A DNA stretch of 46,445 nucleotides from Thermanaerothrix sp. GTDB taxonomy: Bacteria > Synergistota > Synergistia > Synergistales > Synergistaceae. A program made the translations under genes and the position numbers. The notes below the pieces were generated by a model. That model did no database searches and was not told the origin of the DNA. It saw nothing but the letters and a program-made list of their open reading frames with translations. Positions 7,735 to 15,253 of the stretch are shown here, in pieces. Numbering within the stretch: the stretch's first letter is position 1; each line of letters opens with the position of its first letter. Where the stretch lies: positions 1 through 46,445 of the forward strand of contig JAOACP010000015.1 of assembly GCA_026417795.1 (NCBI GenBank), in the 5' to 3' direction.

Positions 7735-8097
7735 TTGGCCCGCATAATGATCGCCGACGATGCGGAGTTCATGAGGCTAGTGCTTAGGAAGATGATAGAG
7801 AAGGGTGGACACAAAGTGGTCGGAGAGGCGGACAACGGCAGGGATGCGGTGTACCTATACACCATGCTCCATCCGGACCTCGTGACGTTGGACATAACCA
7901 TGCCCTTTTTAAGCGGATTGGACGCGGCGGAGAAGATAAAGGGAAACCACCCGGAAGCCAGGATACTGATGGTCTCCGCCATGGGGACTAAGGACAGCCT
8001 TGAGAGGGCCAAATCCATAGGGGTCAAGGGGTTCATAGTAAAACCCTTTCAAGAGGAACAGGTGCTGAAGGCCATAGAGGAGGCCCTGGGGGACTGA
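7735..8097 (+). CDS. Stand-alone CheY-like response regulator receiver
   Basis: 120 residues, one receiver domain and no output domain. The acidic pair is in ARIMIADDAEF, the phosphoacceptor Asp in LVTLDITMP (about residue 54), the switch Ser in ILMVSAMG and the invariant Lys in GFIVKPFQ. The TTG at 7735 is preferred over an upstream in-frame start because GGGGGG precedes it and the family begins here (MARIMIADD). Such single receivers relay phosphate from a histidine kinase to a partner such as the flagellar switch. No kinase or motility gene is in the window, so the partner is unknown. It diverges from the YchF-like gene. Confidence 0.9.
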   Translation: MARIMIADDAEFMRLVLRKMIEKGGHKVVGEADNGRDAVYLYTMLHPDLVTLDITMPFLSGLDAAEKIKGNHPEARILMVSAMGTKDSLERAKSIGVKGFIVKPFQEEQVLKAIEEALGD

Positions 8098-8120
8098 TGC
8101 CGGAGATTAGCCCTTTGTTC

Positions 8121-8142
8121 GTCCCTTCTGCCACGAAGGGAC
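8121..8142. repeat. 8-bp inverted repeat upstream of feoA
   Basis: GTCCCTTC (8121-8128) and GAAGGGAC (8135-8142) form a hairpin 23 bases after the response regulator stop. Without a clean T-tract it is a weak terminator or an RNA-stabilising stem. Confidence 0.4.
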
Positions 8143-8194
8143 ATCCCTTAAAAACCGTGTTTTGCCCTTCTTTGGGTAATGAGCCGTCCGATGG

Positions 8195-8210
8195 GTTCAG
8201 ACCTTTGAAC
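8195..8210. promoter_or_regulatory. Palindrome GTTCA-N6-TGAAC before feoA, possible operator
   Basis: GTTCA (8195-8199) and TGAAC (8206-8210) form a 16-base interrupted palindrome 26 bases upstream of feoA. Feo operons are usually iron-repressed by Fur or DtxR-type proteins. The site is not a clear consensus match to either, so the call is positional. Confidence 0.25.
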
Positions 8211-8236
8211 GCAGGCGCCAAGACCAGGTGATTCCA

Positions 8237-8494
8237 ATGGACATGAGCCTTCTCAGGCTAAAGGACGGAGAATGGTGCGTGGTGACAAGGATGCCCCACG
8301 GTGAGGCGGCGTTGCGCCTTGAAGCCCTTGGGTTAAGGGTGGGGAAGAGGATACAGAAGCTGTCCGGGATGCCCTTTCAGGGCCCGGTTACGGTGTGCGT
8401 GGACGGCCGTCAGGTGGCCATAGGACACGGGGTGGCGGCCAGGATAGCGGTGCGGCCGGAGAGAAGGGAGGCCATGGGGTCTCCATGCCTTTGA
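8237..8494 (+). CDS. feoA: Ferrous iron transport protein FeoA
   Basis: 85 residues from ATG 8237, spaced correctly from CAGGTGA; a GTG at 8228 lies in that site. The small SH3-like fold shows LRLKDGEWCVVTRM, then LEALGLRVGKRIQKL and PVTVCVDGRQVAIGHGVAARIAV, the FeoA pattern of a leucine-rich turn followed by a GR-x(2)-A-I block. FeoA is a cytosolic accessory thought to interact with FeoB's G domain. Its 3' end overlaps the feoB start by 10 bases, so the two are translationally coupled. No FeoC is seen. Confidence 0.9.
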   Translation: MDMSLLRLKDGEWCVVTRMPHGEAALRLEALGLRVGKRIQKLSGMPFQGPVTVCVDGRQVAIGHGVAARIAVRPERREAMGSPCL

Positions 8495-10257
8495 TATGTC
8501 ATAGGACTCCCGACAACCCATCGGGGGACGACCGGTGCGGAAGGCTGCTTCTGATCGGCAACCCAAATGTGGGCAAGAGCGCCCTCTTCTCCCGCTTGAC
8601 CGGTTTAGATGCGGTGTCCTCCAATTACCCAGGTACCACCATAGGATTTCTTGAGGGCACCCTCGAACACCGGGGCAAGTCATATCGAGTCATAGACGTG
8701 CCCGGGGCATACACGCTTAACGCCACCAACGAGGCGGAGGAGATAGCAAGACGAATCGTGGACGAGGGAGCCCAGAGGGCCATAATCGTGCTGGACGCCA
8801 CCGCCCTAGAGCGGAACCTGGTGCTGGCCATGGAGGTGCTGGAACGCAAGATACCATCGGTGGTGGCCCTCAACATGGTGGACGAGGCGCGCCACAAGGG
8901 GATAATCATAAACATCGAGACCCTTGAGAGGGAGCTGGGGGTGCCGGCGGTCCCCACCGTGGCGGTCACGGGCCAAGGTATCAGGGAGCTCCTGGACAAG
9001 CTGGATCAGGCCAGGGAATCCCACCTATCCCCCTGTTCCAAGGAGGAGCGCTGGAACCGCATAGGAGCAGCGGTAGGAAGGGTCCAGCGGGTGGAACACC
9101 GCCACCACACCCTGGTGGACAAGCTGGAGGACATAAGTGTAAACCCCATATGGGGATCCTTGCTTGGCATACTGGTGCTGGCAGCCTCCCTTTATCTGGT
9201 CCGCCTTTTGGGGGAGGGTCTCATATCCCACGTGTTCGACCCCATTTTTGAAGGGATATTAAGGCCCCCACTGGAGGACCTGGCGGGAACCCTGGGGGAT
9301 GGAACGCTGCGCAAGGTCCTCATAGGAACCCTTTTCCAGGGGAAGATCGACTTCGAGCTCAGCTTCGGGCTTCTTACCACCGGGCTCTACGTGGAGTTCG
9401 CCATGGTGCTGCCATACATAATCGCGTTTTACGGGGTTTTGAGCCTGCTCGAGGACGTGGGGTACCTGCCGCGCCTTGCCATACTGTTCGACGCCCTTCT
9501 GCACCGAATGGGCATTCACGGGTACGCCGTCATCCCCACACTCCTGGGGCTGGGCTGCAACGTTCCCGGCATCCTGGCCACAAGGGTCCTTGAATCCAGG
9601 CGGGAGCGGTTCATAGCCTCCACCCTCATATCCGTGGCGGTCCCCTGCACGTCCCTTCAGGCCATGGTGGTGGGGGCCTTGGGTGAAAGCCCGGCGCACA
9701 TGGCAGCCGTATACCTCACGCTCCTTGCATCATGGGTCATCATCGGACGCCTTCTGCATCGGGTCCTTCCGGGCTTCAGCCCGGAGCTGATAGTGGAAAT
9801 CCCCCCCTACAGGCGTCCCTCCCCTTCGGCCCTGTGGCTCAAGATGAGGCTTCGAGTCAAGGACTTCCTGCTGGAGGCAACCCCTCTGGTCCTTGGAGGC
9901 ATACTGCTGGTAAACGGCCTTGAGGCCCTGGGGGTCATGGATCTCATATCCTCCCTGTTCGGCCCCCCCATCAGGTTTTTAACCGGACTGCCTCCAAGCG
10001 CCGCAGGGCCCATAGTAATGGGCCTGTTCCGAAAGGACGTGGCGGTTGGACTGCTCCTTCCGCTGGGACTGACGCTTAACCAGATGACCGTGGCAGTCAC
10101 GGTGCTGGCCATGACGTTCCCGTGCATAGCCACCTTCGTGGTGCTGCTCAAGGAGCTTGGGACCAAGGACACCATGAAAGCGCTCCTGATAATGGTAACC
10201 GCCGCCCTGTCCGCCGGATCAATCCTCAACATGATCCTTAAGCTGGCAACCCCGTGA
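8485..10257 (+). CDS. feoB: Ferrous iron transporter FeoB
   Basis: 590 residues from ATG 8485. The N-terminal G domain has all motifs: G1 GNPNVGKS (25-32), G2 SNYPGTT (46-52), G3 DVPG (71-74), G4 NMVD (130-133) and a G5-like VTGQG. A short GDI-like linker follows, then about eight membrane segments with two Gate-type repeats. The first gate has LGCNVPGILATRVLESRRER, standard for FeoB. The next segment reads VAVPCTSLQAMV in place of the common SCxARLPVY, a variation seen in shorter FeoB types. It imports Fe(II) across the inner membrane, which suits an anaerobe. It is shorter than the E. coli protein (773 residues). truD begins 3 bases after its stop. Confidence 0.93.
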   Translation: MPLICHRTPDNPSGDDRCGRLLLIGNPNVGKSALFSRLTGLDAVSSNYPGTTIGFLEGTLEHRGKSYRVIDVPGAYTLNATNEAEEIARRIVDEGAQRAIIVLDATALERNLVLAMEVLERKIPSVVALNMVDEARHKGIIINIETLERELGVPAVPTVAVTGQGIRELLDKLDQARESHLSPCSKEERWNRIGAAVGRVQRVEHRHHTLVDKLEDISVNPIWGSLLGILVLAASLYLVRLLGEGLISHVFDPIFEGILRPPLEDLAGTLGDGTLRKVLIGTLFQGKIDFELSFGLLTTGLYVEFAMVLPYIIAFYGVLSLLEDVGYLPRLAILFDALLHRMGIHGYAVIPTLLGLGCNVPGILATRVLESRRERFIASTLISVAVPCTSLQAMVVGALGESPAHMAAVYLTLLASWVIIGRLLHRVLPGFSPELIVEIPPYRRPSPSALWLKMRLRVKDFLLEATPLVLGGILLVNGLEALGVMDLISSLFGPPIRFLTGLPPSAAGPIVMGLFRKDVAVGLLLPLGLTLNQMTVAVTVLAMTFPCIATFVVLLKELGTKDTMKALLIMVTAALSAGSILNMILKLATP

Positions 10258-10260
10258 GCC

Positions 10261-11427
10261 ATGAGCGGTAGCTACCAACTCAAACGCCTTCCGGAGGACT
10301 TCCAGGTCCAAGAGGTGCTCGAGGAGGGCTTCATCCAGGACGGAGGAGGCTTCGCGGTTTACCTGATGGAAAAGCGGGACGTGGGGACCCAGGAGGCGGT
10401 GGAAACCATCGCCGCAAGGAGCGGCGTTCCCATACGGGACATCCGATTCGGAGGCCGCAAGGACAAGAGGGCCGTAACCCGCCAGTTCATCACCGCACCC
10501 AAAGGGGCGGACCTCTCCCGGGCGGGGTGCAGCAGGATATCCCTGCAAAGGGCAGGGTTCTCCGCCTCCCACATATCTCCCTCCAAGATAACCCACAACC
10601 GTTTCACCATAACCATCCGGGGGCTGGAGGATCCAGACCGCTTCGCAAGGCGCATCTCCATGGGAGGGCTCGGGTTTCCCAACTACTTCGACGACCAGCG
10701 CTTTGGAAGCGTGGGAGCCAGTGGAGCTTACTTCGCCGAAAGGCTCATAAAGGGTCACCTCAACGGGGCGCTTAAAGTAATTTTAACCGACGTAACCCCT
10801 GAGGACACCCCAAAGGAAGCGGCGCGAAAGTCCCTCATGGCTGAGGCCTGGGGTGACTTCGGGAAGTGCCTTTCGCTGGCGGCCCATGGGCTTGAAAAAA
10901 AGATCCTATCCCTCCTGGCGGAGGACCGCTCAACCAGGGGCATGAAGGGGGCTCTGCGTCTCATCCCAAGGGAACAGATGAGCATGCTCTTCTCCGCCTA
11001 CCAGTCATTCCTGTGGAACCTAACGGTGAGCAGGCTCTTCGAGGCCTCATCTGCGGCGGGGCTTCGGGTTGTACTAAGGGGCGGAGAGGCCTTCTTCCCC
11101 TTCATAAGGCCCCATGGGCACCCCATGATGGTACCCACCGCCTCTTACAAGATGCCAACAATGGAGGGGGCGGTGATGGAGGCTTTTAATGCGGTGCTGG
11201 AGGGAAGGGGCATAAAGACATCGGACTTTAACATCCGTTTTATACGCTCAGTGCACTTCGGTTCCTACGAAAGGAGCACCTGGCAGTTCCCCACCGGCCT
11301 GAGGCTTCTGTCATCGGGACTAGACCAACTAAACCCTGGGAAGCACAGGGCCACATTGGAGTTCAGCCTGGAGAGGGGAAGCTACGCCACTATGTTCATA
11401 AGGTACCTGATGGAGCTTCCGGCATGA
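10261..11427 (+). CDS. truD: tRNA pseudouridine(13) synthase TruD
   Basis: 388 residues. The catalytic block GGRKDKRAVTRQ carries the nucleophilic Asp at residue 68, equivalent to the GxKDxxAxT motif of TruD. Also present are VQEVLEEG near the N-terminus, HNRFTITIRG, and NYFDDQRFGS, the usual NYFGxQRFG with Asp for Gly. The middle TRUD insertion (about 190-320) precedes a C-terminal QFPTGLRLLSSGLDQL. TruD converts U13 in certain tRNAs. Placement directly behind feoB implies co-transcription with no evident functional link. The last 32 bases overlap the 3' end of the convergent ABC ATPase gene. Confidence 0.92.
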   Translation: MSGSYQLKRLPEDFQVQEVLEEGFIQDGGGFAVYLMEKRDVGTQEAVETIAARSGVPIRDIRFGGRKDKRAVTRQFITAPKGADLSRAGCSRISLQRAGFSASHISPSKITHNRFTITIRGLEDPDRFARRISMGGLGFPNYFDDQRFGSVGASGAYFAERLIKGHLNGALKVILTDVTPEDTPKEAARKSLMAEAWGDFGKCLSLAAHGLEKKILSLLAEDRSTRGMKGALRLIPREQMSMLFSAYQSFLWNLTVSRLFEASSAAGLRVVLRGGEAFFPFIRPHGHPMMVPTASYKMPTMEGAVMEAFNAVLEGRGIKTSDFNIRFIRSVHFGSYERSTWQFPTGLRLLSSGLDQLNPGKHRATLEFSLERGSYATMFIRYLMELPA

Positions 11428-12166
11428 CCGCCACCCTTCCCCTCTCCCCCCTAAGAAGGGAAAAGGGCACCTGGTAGGCATTTTCAAGGACTCCCAGATC
11501 CGGCCGGCCTCCATCCATTGAGGCCATTATCCTTCCATCCCTCATGACCATAACCCTTCGGCACCATCCAAGGGCCAGGTTGAGGTCGTGCAGCACCACC
11601 AGGACCACCCGATCCTCCGACGCGGCATTGAGGAGCTCCATAACCTCAACCGCATGTTTGGGATCCAGCGCGGCGGTGGGCTCGTCCAACAGCAGAACCC
11701 TTGGGACCCTGGCCATGGCCCTGGCCAGGGCTACCCTTGCGCATTCCCCCCCAGAAAGCCCCGCCGCCTCCCGGTTGGCAAGGTGAAGCACCCCCACATC
11801 CGCCATGGCCCTCTCCGCCATGTCCCACTCCCGCTTGCCATAGCCCCTTAAGGGCCCCACCAGGGGGTAAAGCCCCATGGTGACCACCTGGCGCACCGTA
11901 AAACCCTTCTCAAAGGTCACCGACTGGGGCATTAAGGACACCAACGAAGCCCTCTGGCGGCTTGGGAGCCTACTGAGTTCCAGCCCATCCAAAGCCACCG
12001 AACCACGAAAGGGGACGAGGCATCCAAGGGCCTTAAGCAGCGTGCTCTTGCCGCTTCCGTTGGGGCCCACCAGGGCGGTCACGCCCCCTTCGGCAAGGGA
12101 CAGGTCAACCCCCTTAAGTATCTCCCGGCCCCCTAGTTCTACCCATATCCCCTGGGCCCTAAGCAT
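11396..12166 (-). CDS. ABC transporter ATP-binding protein, FecE/BtuD type
   Basis: 256 residues with a complete nucleotide-binding domain: Walker A GPNGSGKST (about 34-42), Q-loop LMPQ, signature LSGGE, Walker B VLLLDEPTAALD and H-loop VLHDLNLALGW. The ordering and HDLNLAL wording match ATPases of iron-chelate and cobalamin importers. Its start overlaps the permease gene by 8 bases. With the CobT-like gene at the head of the same unit, corrinoid import is the best guess, siderophore or heme the alternative. No substrate-binding protein is encoded nearby, so it must lie elsewhere. The 3' end overlaps truD on the other strand. Confidence 0.9.
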   Translation of the reverse strand: MLRAQGIWVELGGREILKGVDLSLAEGGVTALVGPNGSGKSTLLKALGCLVPFRGSVALDGLELSRLPSRQRASLVSLMPQSVTFEKGFTVRQVVTMGLYPLVGPLRGYGKREWDMAERAMADVGVLHLANREAAGLSGGECARVALARAMARVPRVLLLDEPTAALDPKHAVEVMELLNAASEDRVVLVVLHDLNLALGWCRRVMVMRDGRIMASMDGGRPDLGVLENAYQVPFSLLRGERGRVAVMPEAPSGTL

Positions 12167-13136
12167 CGCCGCGGCCCCTCCAAACCAGCCATAGGAACAC
12201 CGGCCCTCCCATCAGGCTGGTAACGACACCCACGGGCATCTCATCCAACATCCGACACATCACATCCGCCCACACCAGCAGGACTCCTCCCAGAAGGGCG
12301 GAGCAGATGGAGAGCCCAAGGCTGGAAGGACCTAGGACAAGCCTTATCATGTGAGGGGCCACCAACCCAACAAAGCCTATCACCCCAAACTGCCCCACCA
12401 CCAACGCCGCCGCACAGGATGCCCCAATCAGGGCCAAGACCCTCACCAGCCTCTCCCGGGCCCCCAGGGAAGACAGATCCGCACCGGAGGCTAAGAGGTC
12501 CAGCTCCTTGCGAAGCCCCATGGATGTAAGCAAACCCGAGAGGGCCCCCAATAGGGCCAGCAAAACCCCGTACCAGGTGGCGCCGGAGAAGCTTCCCATA
12601 AGCCAAAGCACTATGGCGGACACCTTCTCCCCCGCCAGGGCTTTTAGCAACGTCAACCCCGCCCCAAGGACGGAGCTGATCACCACGCCGGACATTATCA
12701 TCCCCGAAGGGCCGGCGCCCAAGGACAAGGAGAGCACCGCCACAAGGGAGGCGAAGCTGCCCAATAGGGCGCCTCCGGAGGGGCTCATCCCCAAGAGGAT
12801 GGCCGCCGCCGCCCCAAAGGCCGCCCCTGAGGCCACCCCAAGTGTATAGGGCTCCGCCAGACGGTTCCTGAAGACGCTCTGAAATATCACTCCCGCAAAG
12901 CCAAGGGCGGCGCCGGAAAGCAGCGCCCCAAGGGTCCTTGGAAGCCTTAGGTACCAAACAACGAAAGGACTTCCCAGGCCCTCTCTCGAAGGAGGACCTT
13001 GGAGGATGGCTCGGAGCACCTCCATCAAGGGCATCCGCCACTCCCCCGTCGACGCCCCCGCGATGATCCCTCCCAAGGCAGCCATCGAAAGCGCCGCCGC
13101 TAGAAGTCCAAGATCTCCACGAAACCTTGAATCCAT
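12159..13136 (-). CDS. FecCD/BtuC family ABC transporter permease
   Basis: 325 residues, the normal size for this family. About nine to ten hydrophobic segments span the protein. Family marks include WYLRLPRTLGALLSGAALGF near residue 65, FQSVFRNRLAEPYTLGVASGA, and the C-terminal cytosolic loop region GVIGFVGLVAPHMIRLVLG, which contacts the ATPase. It forms a homodimer with the FecE/BtuD-type ATPase encoded next. It begins 3 bases after the CobT-like stop. Substrates of the family are corrinoids, siderophores and heme; the neighbour gene points to corrinoids. Confidence 0.92.
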   Translation of the reverse strand: MDSRFRGDLGLLAAALSMAALGGIIAGASTGEWRMPLMEVLRAILQGPPSREGLGSPFVVWYLRLPRTLGALLSGAALGFAGVIFQSVFRNRLAEPYTLGVASGAAFGAAAAILLGMSPSGGALLGSFASLVAVLSLSLGAGPSGMIMSGVVISSVLGAGLTLLKALAGEKVSAIVLWLMGSFSGATWYGVLLALLGALSGLLTSMGLRKELDLLASGADLSSLGARERLVRVLALIGASCAAALVVGQFGVIGFVGLVAPHMIRLVLGPSSLGLSICSALLGGVLLVWADVMCRMLDEMPVGVVTSLMGGPVFLWLVWRGRGDA

Positions 13137-13139
13137 AGC

Positions 13140-14141
13140 CTAGGGCTTGTCCTTAAATCCCATCATCAAGGAGTAAATCTCCTCCACCTTCCCGCAAAGG
13201 CTTTCCACCGAAACTCCAAGCTCCTGGGCATACCAAACGGCGCCGCCGGCCCCTACGCCTTCCTTAACGTATCCCCTCTCATAGTCCGAAAGCCCCCTGT
13301 GGCAAGACCGAGAGAAGTCCAAGGGGGCCGCATAGGGATCGGCTCCGAGGGAAGATGCCATCTCAAAGAACGCACAGGACTTATCCTGGGCCACGTACTT
13401 GGTGGTGGCCACCGATATATTCCTATCACATCCCATGGCCCTAAGAACTGCCAACACCGCCAACATCTGAGTCCCACCGGCCAGCACCACCCGGGCCTCT
13501 TTGGGCAGCCCCCAAACGAAACCCGCCACGGCGGCCTGCATGGGATCCCCCATCTCTTGAACGGCCTTAAGAGGATCACCCTTGAAGGCTCCAAAGCCTC
13601 CGCCGCACCTTGAACATCCCCTCTCCCATATGGCCTCCTTGAGGCTTATGGGATTAAGGGGCCCCGCAGAGGAGACCATTCCGTCAACACCTAAGGATCT
13701 AAGCACCATGAGGGCGGTGGTGGTGCCGCCAGGCACGGACTCCCCTATCACGTAGGGCCCCTCCAAGCCCCCCATGGACCTGCCAAGTTCCAGGGAGGCA
13801 TCGAATATCTCCATTGCGTTGGGAACCGCCGAAACGGCCGACGGATCCCCGCCGGGAGGACATTTTAGGTCCACGTGCGGACAGGCGGGAGGTAGGTAAG
13901 ACCCGCACCGTATCACGAGGAACGGGAACCTCGCCATCTCCCAGGCAGCCCTGGTTATAAGCGCCGGCGTCGGGTGCCCTTCCGGATCAACCGGAACCGC
14001 GTCAACCACCCTGGGACGTCCGTAGTAGAGCACGTCCGCGTCTGCGGCGGCGGTGAAAGGTATAACCTCCGGATTCGCACCAGCCGCAGATATACCGGGT
14101 ATCTTGCACACATCACTGGCACCGATGAACAGGAAGAACAT
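13140..14141 (-). CDS. CobT-like nicotinate-nucleotide phosphoribosyltransferase family (TIGR00303/UPF0284 type)
   Basis: 333 residues from ATG 14141, preceded by GGGAGG. The sequence matches the archaeal/cyanobacterial CobT-like group: FLFIGASDVCKIPGISAAG at the start, EVIPFTAAADADVLYYG, a YVIGESVPGGTTTALMVL block and VVLAGGTQMLAVLAVLRAMG. CobT activates the lower-ligand base of cobamides by transferring phosphoribose from nicotinate mononucleotide; the role of this divergent group is inferred from homology. It leads a three-gene unit with a FecCD permease and ATPase, and a B12-box-like sequence sits in its leader, so cobamide assembly or salvage is likely. A longer upstream frame exists but overlaps the ATP synthase promoter region. 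Confidence 0.85.
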   Translation of the reverse strand: MFFLFIGASDVCKIPGISAAGANPEVIPFTAAADADVLYYGRPRVVDAVPVDPEGHPTPALITRAAWEMARFPFLVIRCGSYLPPACPHVDLKCPPGGDPSAVSAVPNAMEIFDASLELGRSMGGLEGPYVIGESVPGGTTTALMVLRSLGVDGMVSSAGPLNPISLKEAIWERGCSRCGGGFGAFKGDPLKAVQEMGDPMQAAVAGFVWGLPKEARVVLAGGTQMLAVLAVLRAMGCDRNISVATTKYVAQDKSCAFFEMASSLGADPYAAPLDFSRSCHRGLSDYERGYVKEGVGAGGAVWYAQELGVSVESLCGKVEEIYSLMMGFKDKP

Positions 14142-14161
14142 CACATGATACCTCCCTCGCT

Positions 14162-14177
14162 GGCAGGGGTCTTGACT
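14162..14177 (-). promoter_or_regulatory. B12-box-like element, possible cobalamin riboswitch
   Basis: On the minus strand, 14177-14162 reads AGTCAAGACCCCTGCC. The cobalamin riboswitch B12 box, from memory, is rGYCMGGAgaCCkGCCd. I count 14 agreements over 17 positions including the following A. The CCCCT inside it can pair with AGGG of the ribosome binding site (GGGAGG) just downstream, which would suit translational control of the CobT-like gene. I could not identify the other conserved riboswitch segments with confidence, and the ATP synthase operon begins only 105 bases away on the other strand, so the call is tentative. Confidence 0.3.
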
Positions 14178-14204
14178 TAAATTGGACTCGGGAGTAGAAC
14201 TCCA

Positions 14205-14232
14205 TTGCCATGCACCGCCGTTGAAGGATAAT
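14205..14232 (+). promoter_or_regulatory. Candidate promoter of the V/A-type ATP synthase operon
   Basis: TTGCCA (14205-14210) and GATAAT (14227-14232) are separated by 16 bases and lie about 50 bases before the first gene. A second, weaker possibility is TTGACT (14172-14177) with TAGAAC (14195-14200), spacer 17. Confidence 0.4.
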
Positions 14233-14282
14233 CTATAAAAGGGACTTTTGAAAGCCCCTCCAGCTAAGGGGGTTAAGGACCC

Positions 14283-14909
14283 ATGAGAACCAAGCCGGCA
14301 CCTACGCGTGGTAACCTGAGCAAGGTCATGAAGGCCCTGGACCTTGCCAGGAAGGGACATGAACTCCTGGAGCAGAAGAGGCAGATCCTCATGATGGAGC
14401 TCATGAAGCACATGGAGTCCGCCAGTAAGATCCAGGGGGAGATGAGAAGGCTCTTCGAGGAGGCATACTCCTCCCTTCAGAGGGCCAACGTGTCCACGGG
14501 CATAGACACCGTGGAGGAGATGGCCCGATCCATTCCCATAACCGACGGGATAACCATCCGTCTTAGGTCCGTCATGGGCGTCGACATCCCAGAGGTGGAT
14601 CCCATAGACGAATCGCCCATCCCAAGCTACTCCCTCATAGGTTCATCGTGCCCAATGGATCGGGCATACCTTAACGCCCGGAGGGTTCTAGCCCTGATAC
14701 TGAAGCTGGCGGAGGTGGAAAACTCGGTCTACCGATTGGCGGTTCAGATAAGGAAGACCTACCGCAGGGTCAACGCGCTGAAGAAGGTGATAATCCCCTA
14801 CAACCAGGAGGCGGCAAGGTTCATATCCGATGCCCTGGAGGAGATGGACAGGGAGGATTTCGTGAGGATGAAGGCGGCCAAGGAAGGCCGAGGAGGTGAG
14901 GATAGTTGA
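14283..14909 (+). CDS. atpD: V/A-type ATP synthase subunit D (central stalk)
   Basis: 208 residues. The NLSKVMKALDLARKGHELLEQKRQIL N-terminal helix pattern is typical of subunit D, and a long C-terminal helix (YRLAVQIRKTYRRVNALKKV, about 150-170) completes the coiled-coil shaft that rotates inside the A3B3 head. The loop between (about 85-115) is ordinary. AAGG before the ATG supports the start. It is the first gene of the nine-gene operon, unlike the common order that puts D after A and B. The stop overlaps the TTG start of the next gene (TTGA). Confidence 0.93.
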   Translation: MRTKPAPTRGNLSKVMKALDLARKGHELLEQKRQILMMELMKHMESASKIQGEMRRLFEEAYSSLQRANVSTGIDTVEEMARSIPITDGITIRLRSVMGVDIPEVDPIDESPIPSYSLIGSSCPMDRAYLNARRVLALILKLAEVENSVYRLAVQIRKTYRRVNALKKVIIPYNQEAARFISDALEEMDREDFVRMKAAKEGRGGEDS

Positions 14910-15253
14910 CATCCCTTGAGGAGACCATGGCGGTCCTGCTGGGGACCGAGAGCGAGGCAAAGCGGCTGGTGCAGGAGGCCAAGGATGAGGCGGAGACCCT
15001 GATACGGAAGGGGCAGGAGGACTTCATAAGGGAGAGGGACATGCGGATATCCGCTGCCCGGCAGAGGGCGGCGGCCATGCTGGAGAACGCCCGCAACGCC
15101 GCCCAGGCGGAGGCGGAGGAGATAATCCGCAACGGCAAGGCCCGCAGGGAGCGCATGCAGAGGGCCTTCGAAGAGAACGCCCGCCAGGTGGTCCACGCCA
15201 TCGCCCTAGAGGAGGCGGAGGCCATACTGGAAGGGAGACGCAGGGGGCGATGA
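14906..15253 (+). CDS. atpH: V/A-type ATP synthase peripheral stalk subunit H (G)
   Basis: 115 residues, almost entirely one charged helix rich in Ala, Glu and Arg (EAKRLVQEAKDEAETLIRKG), as in subunit G/H, which forms the right-handed coiled coil of the outer stalk with subunit E. The TTG start at 14906 follows AGGAGGTGAGG and overlaps the atpD stop. The sequence has low information content, so the assignment rests on operon position as well as the helix pattern. The stop overlaps the atpC ATG (ATGA). Confidence 0.8.
   Translation: MTSLEETMAVLLGTESEAKRLVQEAKDEAETLIRKGQEDFIRERDMRISAARQRAAAMLENARNAAQAEAEEIIRNGKARRERMQRAFEENARQVVHAIALEEAEAILEGRRRGR

Noticed and set aside
12241-13041. A 266-residue minus-strand frame inside the permease gene
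   Set aside because: Out of frame with the clear FecCD protein and made of Arg/Gly-rich noise.
14172-14200. TTGACT/TAGAAC as the main ATP synthase promoter
   Set aside because: The -10 is poor and the better pair at 14205-14232 is closer to the gene; kept only as an alternative.
14142-14411. 90-residue N-terminal extension of the CobT-like protein
   Set aside because: It runs through the ATP synthase promoter region and into atpD, and family similarity begins at Met 14141 with a ribosome site before it.
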